From contig CANUEZ040000113.1 in assembly GCA_948099385.1 (NCBI GenBank), positions 5,406,501-5,470,500 on the forward strand: a stretch of DNA of 64,000 nt, in the 5' to 3' direction. Both the position numbers and the translations under genes were made by a program. Positions 55,441-64,000 of the stretch are shown one piece after another (positions within the stretch are counted from its first letter, which is position 1; every line of letters begins with the position of its first letter). The notes beneath the pieces are model-generated. The model had not been told where the DNA came from, ran no database searches, and was given only the letters and a program-made list of their open reading frames with translations. This stretch comes from Fasciola hepatica. Its lineage: Eukaryota; Platyhelminthes; Trematoda; Plagiorchiida; Fasciolidae.

Positions 55441-58114
55441 AAACCTACACGTGCCGCAAGAGAATCGGAAAAGCATAGGTAATGGCACACCTCAATTGTA
55501 AGCAATCCGACCACAATGCACGGTCATCCAATGGACCTTCAAAACACTCATCTTTTGGGGGTAGTAAGCCGGTTGAGAGCAAAATCACGCGAATAACTAG
55601 GGGTTGGTGAGTACTTGAGACGCACAGGAAAGTGGGACTAACCACTGAAGTGTTTGACATGAGACAATGCGACAGAAAGAAGCAGCATGTTTACAATCAA
55701 GTCATGTAGTAGGTCAGCAAACAGAAGACACGATGGGATTCTGGTGGACAGACGGGCTGAGATTCAGGTGAATTTCAGATCCGAATAAGTCTGATCACGT
55801 CAAGATAAATTGCGCGAAAACCAGTGGGTCAGTCGGTACACGGGAAATACAGTGGGAGCAAGAGACAGGTGAACGCATGACGCGTTTACAAGAGGGTACA
55901 GAGATGGGATGGATACATGTTTAGCCCCAATTGTCCCAGTCACCTAGGTCAAGGGCAAAGGTTCACTCTGTGTTGACAACAAGCCGTGTTGGGCTGTTTG
56001 GGTCCGTAGTAAGGGAACACGGGCAGTGAGACTAAAATTGGATCGGTGTTGGAATTGCAGCGCGTAAATCGGACTAGAATACAGTAATATGACCAACAAG
56101 TGGCTTGGTTTGATGGTCGCTGAATGACAGCTGAACATTTGTAGGATTACTTGTTTTCAAGACATCAGTTCTATCATGGTCGAATGTGACCATTGATTGC
56201 TTCTACAGCATATTTTCTAAGTTGAGCTCCGTTTTAATCCATTCGGGAAAACGTCAACTTCACCCACTACTGCACCAGAGCCTCCTCACTACCAAATAGT
56301 TTTTCTCAGTATCACACCGTTTTCGTAAGCATCAATGAGAACGTGCAGTGATCGACAGGTTCTTATGAAGATTTATTTTGCACCAGTATCGAGACTTTTT
56401 TCTTTCAGATGAGACGTTTTCTCCTCACGGATAATCCTCGGATTCAGTGTGCGCATATCCATCCATTATTAAGCAAGATGTTACCTTCGGAATATTATCT
56501 GAATAAGGTATTTGGGTAACACGTAGGTATATTACTTCTGATTGAGGGTCTTTCGTATTATCTTCACTGTGCACCCAGCTCTGTCTGAAGCTCCAAGACG
56601 CTGCGTATTAAAGCGGTCCGTAAACTTGAACTCTACAGGTGGGTTAGACTAGTTAGGTGGTGACACTCTCAAAACAAGACAATACTCCTTGAACGTGTGA
56701 CTCTAGCTTTATTGAAACGAGCGCAGGAGATTTAGTGGCCATAAAAAAGACGTGATCATCAACTCATGCAGTGCATGGCTTTTTGTCTCATGATCCGAGA
56801 CGTTTGCATTGTACAGCTGTGAATGCGTTAATCAACTGACCAGAAATTTATTTGATTTTTTCCGAAGATTGAGGCATTGATCAAATAGACTGGGATCTTT
56901 ATTCTAGTCCTCTAAGACTTGAGCGAACCGATTCGAATGGACTCTAGTTGTCAATGAATTTCACTACGTAATAAACTTATTAGTGTTTGTCTTCCAACCA
57001 TACCCCCTAATGTATCCAACGCTCAGCCGCGACCCTATTCCTGAGATTCACTTTCAGAGTTATTGAATACTAGGCAAAACAAAAGTGGTCTTGCCATGAC
57101 GTTTATTTACTGTGACTCTATTTGCTTTCCGCGGGTTTCCCTGTCGTTTAGTATCCGCCTGCGGTTAGCCAGTGACCACGGCCTAGGGTACGGAAACCAG
57201 ACCTTTCCAATGCACACACTGCAGAAAGTCATGCCTGTTCACGTGGCTCACACAAGGCTACCAAGCCTCGTAACTAAAACCAAAAGTGCCCACGTGACGT
57301 GGCCACGTGCATTGTGCGTATGTCTGAGTGGTTTGGTTATTGTATCCGTGCCGTGGCTTCTAAATAGCGGCAGTGGTCACCAAGCCATCTCCAGAGACTA
57401 CTAAACGACAGCAGAACCCATAGTTTTTAGTCGCATGTAATTGTGCATTTAGCTGGACAGTTTCCTCACACGTGAAATGTCACCGATTTCATTTTGGCTT
57501 GCTGGATATATTTTCAATGACGAAAACAGCTAAGTGATTTTCTAATTTTTGTTGGTCAGTTTTCCCGCGCTCTATTTCAGCTCAAAGTCTTTATCCATGG
57601 TATTCGGATTTTAATTTTGCTTACTGAAAATATACATAGTAGTTGACTGCTGTAATATAAATAATGTGTGCCAGGACGAATCTTGGAGTACTCTTCAGTG
57701 AAACAATCCGCGACCCCGTTCATTGATTAGTGTAACCAACTCGGGTGTCTGTCTGTTGTTTTACTTTTGTACAATCCGTCTCGTGAGTGATGCTTGGAAG
57801 GTCACCGCCCACAGGCAGGCTTCTGGTTGTCAGAAATCCCAATTATGCATTGTATTGAACCATCAAATCAGATATCACATGAGAAGTCACATGATAGTTC
57901 CTACTCGCGTTTTCGATTGAGAAACCTAATGCGTGTATTGTATCTCTCACTTATTGAATGGAACCGATGATTTCAAAAATTCCAGGAAGTGATGGTTAGT
58001 TCGACTCGCTTGAAGTGGTTCTCATACCACCGGCAAATATTCCGTCTGTAGTGAGTGTCGTAATGACCGCAAATAAAAATTAAGAATTTCGCCAACGACC
58101 AATTTATTCCGGAA
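55441..58114. other. About 2.7 kb without a recognised gene
   Basis: A frame at 57063-57404 (113 codons) follows a fair acceptor but lacks motifs and a donor. Nothing else stands out. Confidence 0.45.
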
Positions 58115-58479
58115 TATAGAAGTCAATAGCATTAGATTGCACGATGTATTCCGGACCATTTCGCTGCATCCTCACTAGTGCATACTGCAGTCAAGGTGGT
58201 CATTTATAAACGGTAAATTGAACGTCCTAGCACTAGAAATTAACCAACGTTACCCTCAGTTGTGCAAACAGCGAGAACGGATAATTACGTTAGCCTTGCC
58301 TTGGTAACGTGTTTTTATTTGCTATCATTAGTTGTGTGTGTTTGCACTTTTGTTTTTGGTCTCATGAGAACGTTCAATTTGCCGTTTATAAATGATCACC
58401 TTGACTGCAGTATGCACTAGTGAGGATTCACCGAAATAGTCCGGAATACACCGTGCAATCTAATGCTATTAACTTCTAT
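58115..58479. repeat. Fold-back (MITE-like) element with 110-bp inverted arms
   Basis: 58115-58225 and 58369-58479 are inverted copies, about 93% alike by eye. Shared blocks include AATAGCATTAGATTGCACG, TCCTCACTAGTGCATACTGC and ATTTATAAACGG. A 143-base spacer separates them. No coding frame is present. Outer ends fade near ATAGAAGT and I could not identify a target-site duplication. It could be a non-autonomous DNA transposon or a chance-formed inverted duplication. Confidence 0.88.
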
Positions 58480-60406
58480 GTTCAAATTTGTGTCGGGAAA
58501 GTTGTTTTCAATTATTCCGGAACGTTTAGCTACTGGCTCACATTTGAGTAGCTTTTCGAAAGAAGTAAGTTTTTGTTGGTGTTTGAGATAATGGTCAAAT
58601 AAATGATTACGCTATCGACCGTTTTGATTGAGACTGTTATGTAGGTATGTAACTTCTCGCTGGCGGAATTATCTTTAGCGTTGGGATAGCGGAAGAATTT
58701 GGCGAACGGACGCGTTTGATATTTGAAGTAAGGTATTCAATTGCCTTTTATGACACTATTCAACTACTCCGCAATAACTTCGTTACCGGGGAAACTTCGG
58801 CAAGATAACTCAAAATGTGTGAATTACCTTCCGCGAGGTCCAGTTGGATCACCAGTCTCTTGACGCGAATCAGATTTACGTCATAAGACATAATGAACCA
58901 GTGCAGCTGTGTGTGTAGCTTTATATCTACGTGTGTGCATGCTAGGAAAGTCTGCACCTCCCAGTGCCTTGTACAAATTCACATATGTTCACACACACAA
59001 ATGTGAAATCACCGCCAAACTTGTTCGGTGAAAATGTGCACACTTTAGTGAAATAAACGAAACATAAAACTCACACGTGGTTTGTTGGTCCATTCACCGT
59101 TTGAATAAGGACAATGGGACGTCTAGTTTATCCTGGTTAGTGCGGATCCTACCTCCGCCCATCTTTACCGAGTCCTGGTCTTTGCATTCATTAATACTAA
59201 CCAGAACATTGGTCATTGTTTTTTCGTTGCAGTTCCGCTCTCATCTGATGTTTAGGCTCAGTTTTACACACAAAACCCGTCGAGGAAGTGGTTTAAACAA
59301 CGTACGGGATGCGAATAATCATGTTTTATGTAGTCATTCTAGCATACTCAGATATGAAGTGACACATAATTCCCTACTGTAACAAAGAAATGAGTCACGA
59401 CAATGCAGTTTTTAGGCCGATAAGAAGGAACCAATCTCTATGGTATTCTATACAAAATGAAGCTCTTCGGTGAAGTTAAAAGTTGTATTGTTGAAATTGG
59501 GTAAATAAGGGAAGACAGGCTTTTGTTTCGGTAGTGACGTGATTCGGAGCATTGGAACGTAATAGTCCATGAGGATTATACACTGAGTGATGACTAAGTA
59601 AGTACGTGGTGGAGATGAGCTTGGCGCTTTCATCAAGTAGGTCACACAAAAATATGTGCGAAACATCCATTAGCATCCATTAGAATTTTGTAAAAATAAT
59701 GTATGTGTATTTCGGTACAAAAGTACATTACAACAGTGCAGTGTGCGTGTACATGTTTACTTTTACAAGTCACAAGCGCGATACTGGGTTATGCAACCAT
59801 TCACGCCGATTGTTTTTTTCGAGCTTGAGTTTCAACAATAGGAAGCGTCTGTTCGCGGTGGTCGAATACCAATACAGGAACGCGCTGACCGCTTCTCTGT
59901 ACAGCTCTGAATCGATCCGGCGGCCGAACGATTGGAATGTGGACGCATTACTACCACAAACGTCTGGTGTGACCTTATTTGTTAAGCTTGGCTATCAGGT
60001 CAAAAGCCGAAAATCCTCACATACTCTCAATGAATCAGTTTTTTAAGCTGATCGAGAGGCTACATGATACTGATGTTTGGATAATGATATTCTGAACTCG
60101 AAAAACCATCGTTTTCGGCGACCGCATAAAATTTGACTTAGCTATATGGTGCGCTTGTGAGAATCGTTCTCCTCCGTCCCCCCCCCCCCCTCACACGGTA
60201 CACGAAAGACTGTACAGATGATACTGTGCTACTTCACCTATCAAGTTTATCCGCTGGCCACTCATTGACAAAATATCATTAATTTGTCATTCCAATAATA
60301 GTTACGTAATATCACATACTCGTACGTCTTCTTTTAATGGCCATAGCATGGCTAAGTAACTTTGATGAAGTTAATTCGCTTTTATTATCGCCTTTTTCTC
60401 ACTTAG
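58480..60406. other. No gene recognised
   Basis: Short frames only (for example 59077-59382 and 59699-60046) without motifs or splice pairs. There is a poly-C run at 60178-60190. Confidence 0.45.
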
Positions 60407-60691
60407 TTACTCTCCGGTGTACGTCGTGCCGGGTTCGGCTTGTTGATCGGCTCACGTCGTATTATTTGTTCGACCACATTGTACCCTTTGGAATCGACTG
60501 CCTCGAGGTTCTGGCCACTTCGACCACTCCCCAATCCGACCCGATCGGCGCGCTTTTCACGGACTGTTATCACTAGCTCCGCGTCACAATCAGTAATCTC
60601 TCGTGTCCCATTGAAATCTTCGCAGATTGATCATGAAAATCCTAATGATTGGCGACCGATTTATCGATTAACTTTGATGCCTTTGATACAG
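60407..60691 (+). CDS. Candidate internal exon, gene unknown
   Basis: It lies between an acceptor (CCTTTTTCTCACTTAG) and a donor (GATACAG then GTCAGC at 60692). The 95-codon frame enters and leaves in phase 0. It encodes a basic, Ser/Arg/Pro-rich stretch (SRRIICSTTLYPLES, PLPNPTRSARFSRTV, SASQSVISRVPLKSS), then DHENPNDWRPIYRLTLMPLIQ. GC content rises inside it. It could belong to the 3' end of the CCSER-like gene or to a separate gene; phase does not link it directly to exon F. An internal acceptor at 60626 would give a shorter exon. Confidence 0.45.
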
Positions 60692-61109
60692 GTCAGCAAC
60701 AGGTTCCTTGAGAATTATTTGGTGATCACCTTCATATATTGGCACGTTATGAGAATAGTGATTTTGAAGTTTTCTTAAATCCGAAAATAGCAGAACGGGA
60801 ATTTGCACATGGAGTAACGCATCTCAGTGAAAATGCAGTTTAAATTCTTTCTGAACAGCTTAAGCAACTGTGTCCAGATCGGCGCAGTCCGTGCGCACTG
60901 CAATGGGTGTTCTGGTGCACACGTTGTACGCGCTCAGTCGGGTTTGATATTGATCATATTTCCCATTCGTTCACCACTTCTGTCCCTCATTTCTAACTGA
61001 CTGTTGTTCGTTTTCAGACATTAAGTAGTCTAGACTGAACCGCGCGTAACTTACAGATTGTCATCACAAACTGCATCCTTCTCATGGGCGAGAGTTCTTA
61101 GTTATATAT

Positions 61110-61395
61110 CTCGTGTTTTTTTTTACATCCTTGTCCATGAGTGCAGTGGAAGGGGTATATATCCCATAGCCACGAAAACTCACTGCACTAATAAGGAAAG
61201 CCAGCAACCAGACGCTGAGATTTGGAGTGACGGGGAATCACATAAGTTCCCAATATGTCAGGTGTGGTAACGATCCGGACGACGATGGGGATTACTGTCT
61301 ACCACCAAAGTACCGGTGATGACGAAGATACGAAGCTTGAACTTCCGAGGTGATAATTAAACGCTCTAAACCATTTGACCACTACCATTCACAGT
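61110..61395 (-). mobile_element. SINE copy, full length, minus strand
   Basis: The low-coordinate end carries the T-run (complement of the A tail) and CCATGAGTGCAGTGGAAGG. The high end carries the complement of the A box (TCTAAACCATTTGACCACTA). The B box is damaged by a small insertion near 61330. Confidence 0.88.
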
Positions 61396-61493
61396 GCTTA
61401 CTATTTTTAAGGGATGTGTCACAATTCAAACGAGATTAGGGTGGTATACTTAATGTGGAGAGCTCAAGTACAGGGATGATTGGGCAGGAGACT

Positions 61494-61558
61494 ACCGGGT
61501 ACGCATACCTGATGAGCGACATCAATCGCGCCATGTGTGCAGTCATGTGCTCCTGGGT
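61494..61558 (+). ncRNA. Hammerhead-ribozyme-like motif, copy 3 (intact CTGATGA)
   Basis: ACCGGG (61494-61499) is followed by the canonical CTGATGA (61509-61515), stem II GCGA-CATCAA-TCGC (61516-61529, compensated pairs) and CCTGGGT (61552-61558) as the other side of outer stem I. The GAAA after stem II has decayed (GCCA), so this copy is predicted to be dead. The downstream sequence (TGAATTTTGTCCTGTCATCC and GATGCG, then TACTACTTACAT) is shared with copy 1. Confidence 0.6.
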
Positions 61559-61629
61559 GAATTTTGTCCTGTCATCCAGATGCGGCAAGATACTACTTAC
61601 ATCGTAAGCTTCACCCACTGTTTTCCGTG

Positions 61630-61800
61630 TACTGTGGTGATCGAGTGGTTTACCTACCACGTCAGAAGTCAAAGGTTCGGATCCCGTCCCCACCGAACAC
61701 TTCGGTGGCAGACAGTAATCTGCTGTTGCCCGACGCGTTACCACGCCGGAAATCGTTTCGAGGCAGTTGCCGATCAGTGCTGGTGATACGTAAGTTAACG
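61630..61800 (+). mobile_element. SINE 5' part
   Basis: The head GTGGTGATCGAGTGGTTTAC, B box GGTTCGGATCCCG, and body TTCGGTGGCAGACAGTAATC and GTTACCACGCC. The tail is lost. It follows the hammerhead-bearing repeat by about 15 bases. Confidence 0.8.
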
Positions 61801-61862
61801 TAGTGATTTGTTAGATGCTGGCACACTCGTCCCTCCTTATGCCACATTCAATGAGGTGCTAA

Positions 61863-63680
61863 ATGACTAGGAGTCTGAGAAGGGACTGTGAGCAGTTATG
61901 GATTGTCAAATGTAGGGAAACAGAGAAGGCTGCGTGTATTGGCAATAGTGGCTATCTTTGCTGTTTGATTAGAAGTACTGTTCCATGTGAGCCCGGTGTA
62001 AGTGAGTTAATCAGGAAATCCGACGGCTCACGGATTCACTATCACGAACGTTGTATCTACTGGGCGGAGCACTTTAACGAATAGTTCAGTTAGCCCACTT
62101 CTGCAGTGGACCTTCCGAAAATACCTGCCAGAGAAACGATGCCGGTGGATATCACTCCCTCAGCAGAAATGGAGATTATGCGGGAGATAGTCTACTTGAA
62201 AAGGTACAAAGCCGTTGGAAGGGATGGGTTGTCTCCATCTTTTTTCAAGGATGGAGGCGAAGCTTTGGTTTCAGAGTTAACAAAACTCCTCCGGATTATT
62301 TGGGCTGGGGAGCAGATTCCCAGGGAATGGTGGGAATTGTGGTTGTGCCGATTTACAAGAAAAGTGATAGATCCTCTTGTGAAAACCACAGAGGAATTAG
62401 CTTGTTAAGTATCGCATCCAAAATGCTCACCTGCATAATTCTTTACAGATTCCCCAGCGTGCGCGAAATGTGTACGCGTGAGAATCAAGTCGGTTTCAGA
62501 CCCAGTCGGGGTTGTATCGACTACATCTTTACATATTCCGTAGGTCCACAACTTGTGTCTTTCTTGATCTGAAAGCTGCATTTGACTCAATCTATCGCAC
62601 AGTTCTCTGGCACTGCCTCTCATTGAATGGTGTGTCAGCGAAGTTTATTTATCTTTTCAAATCCTTGTATGCAAACAGCCGAAGCCGAGTTCGTGCTTGC
62701 GGTGATCGTTCATCTCAGTTAGCCACGAGGAGTGGTGTTCGTCAGAAATGCCCTCTTTCACCCTCCTTCTTCAATTTCGTGATTGAATTGATTCTTGAGA
62801 CAGATCTATCCTCGTGTGAGGATAGTGGTGTGGATCTTTGCTCGCACAGTAAACTGTGTGACTTGGAATACGCGGAAGATATTGGTCTTCTGAGTGAAGA
62901 TCCAGGTAAGTTGTAAGCTTTCTTAGATAGCCTAAACAACAGTGTAGGAATGTTTTGGATGCGTTTTGCACCTTCAAAGTGTAAAATGGTGCTGCAGGAC
63001 TGGGTTGGCGCTACACCGAATCTTGTCTTGGCAGGGTAGCTCTAGGTGAAATAAATAAATCCTGTTACCTAGGAAATTAAATCTCACCAGGTGGACAGAT
63101 ATCGGATGAAGTGTCATCGCGTATACAGAAGGCGCATTTGGCTTTTGCTAACCTCAGTCATTTGTGGAGCAGGCGTGACATCCGATTGTCTGTGATGTGT
63201 CGAGTGTACAATGTGGCGTTTAGATCCGGTATTGTATACGGCTCAGAAACGTGGTCATTAAGAGTAGAAGATAGACGACGGCTGTCGGTGTTCGATCATC
63301 GATGTGTCCGTAGTCTTACCGGAATATGGTGGGAACACCGTATCAGTAATGTCGAGGTTAGGCGTAAGGTGTTGGGAACCAGAGGTCAGTCTGTGGATCA
63401 AGTACTGAATCTAAACAGGTTAATGTAGTTGGGACATGTGTTAGGCATGCCCACTGATAGACTTCCTTGACGTACACTTTTCTCTGGGGCAGGTCGAGGT
63501 GGTCAGTCCACGACATGGCGAAAAGGTATGGAAGCCTGGACCAGTGGACTTGGCCGAGTATTACGTGTGGGGCTTCCGTGTTGTTCAGTTTATTCAACAG
63601 TAACCTCGCACTTTTGTGCTCTTGTTTCGGTTGCTACCGTCCATCACCGTCTAGTAAACGCATGCAACTACGCCACTGGC
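61863..63680 (+). mobile_element. RTE-type LINE, element 3 (another lineage)
   Basis: An RT-containing non-LTR remnant, clearly more distant from copies 1 and 2 than they are from each other. It begins inside the region between endonuclease and RT (frame 61863-62084) and runs through fingers, palm, connection and C-terminal motifs to about 63640. The 3' end and tail were not identified, and no GAT repeat is seen. Several stops and frameshifts are present. Confidence 0.85.
62106..63590 (+). pseudogene. RTE element 3 reverse transcriptase (broken)
   Basis: Blocks in order: LKRYKAVGRDGLSPSFFKDGG (usual A-GPDG), ENHRGISLLSIASKML in a shifted frame at 62378-62435, VFLDLKAAFDSIYR (first catalytic Asp), SGVRQKCPLSPSFFN (usual RQGCPLSP, Gly to Lys), and LEYAEDIGLL at about 62862-62890, where the usual YADD is YAED. 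Then come LWSRRDIRLSVMCRVYN, RVEDRRRLSVFDHRC and the C-terminal region to about 63590. The second Asp of the catalytic pair is kept but the first is Glu, and frames shift several times. Confidence 0.82.
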
Positions 63681-64000
63681 CGTGACACCCAGCATATCAC
63701 TTAATGTCCCCAACCATCTGTCACAATTAGTGGCATAGTTGCATTCGGTCTCTTTCGCTGTCTCCATGATTCCCGCTTTGTGCTTTCATTTCCGGTCGCT
63801 TTTCACCTTCTGTTTTTATTCATCCTGTCCTCAGTTGGCGGTTCTGAGAGGTAACGTTTAAAACCGGAGCACAGATTTGCGAGTTTTATGATCGAACCGA
63901 ACATGTTCATTTCGTGACCTACAATAATCTCATATTTATTTACTATGAGTAATACAAAACAGTCACTGACCAGGGTATTTAGTTCGACCATCAATTTGGG
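63681..64000. other. No gene recognised at the window end
   Basis: It may include the 3' UTR of RTE element 3. I see no tail repeat or motif. Confidence 0.4.

Noticed and set aside
57063..57404. 113-codon frame after TTTCAG
   Set aside because: No donor, no motif, composition not clearly coding.
1..64000. CRISPR array, operons, rRNA or phage features
   Set aside because: No spaced direct repeats, no clustered long frames and no rRNA-like stretches; everything points to a eukaryotic nuclear locus.

Overview
The window looks like nuclear DNA of a flatworm, most likely a digenean trematode (fluke). It has no prokaryote-style gene packing and few long open frames. It has long introns, GT/AG-bounded exons, AT and GT/CA microsatellites, and many decayed RTE-type LINEs, Penelope-like elements (PLEs) and tRNA-headed SINEs. 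The taxon is an inference from this mix; nothing in the sequence names the species.

The main host gene is on the + strand. Six exons with compatible splice phases run from 21608 to 47714: 21608-21908, 23138-23653, 27735-28488, 31490-31712, 42276-42539 and 47618-47714. Together they encode a Ser/Thr-rich protein with an acidic DDLMLD motif, then a helix with MVQD...LLKLKRLL, then a Ser/Pro linker and a short coiled coil. That order and those motifs match the coiled-coil serine-rich (CCSER/FAM190) family. The initiator exon was not found and the 3' end is uncertain (a short possible last exon is at 50355-50401). Unplaced exon candidates are at 35710, 46553 and 60407.

Layout: 1-1.2 kb is AT-repeat DNA. 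1.2-2.6 kb is a 5'-truncated RTE LINE with a 10-bp target-site duplication. 2.9-6.7 kb is a decayed PLE with inverted terminal arms. 7.4-16.8 kb holds SINEs, a repeat pair and one tRNA-like gene (12.9 kb). 16.8-21.6 kb has no recognised gene. 21.6-50.4 kb is the CCSER-like locus; its introns carry PLE fragments (29.6-30.3 kb minus, 36.2-37.3 kb), a second RTE copy (39.4-42.1 kb), SINEs and Tc1 transposase debris (48.6-49.5 kb). 51-60 kb has microsatellites, three SINEs and a 365-bp fold-back element at 58.1 kb. 60.4-64 kb has an exon candidate, more SINEs and a third RTE element.

The most interesting signals are three dispersed copies (30.2, 38.2 and 61.5 kb) of a hammerhead-ribozyme-like motif, one of them in inverted orientation at the broken 5' end of a PLE; PLEs flanked by near-identical inverted arms; and two RTE copies that share the same disabling mutations and show a sharp step in similarity.
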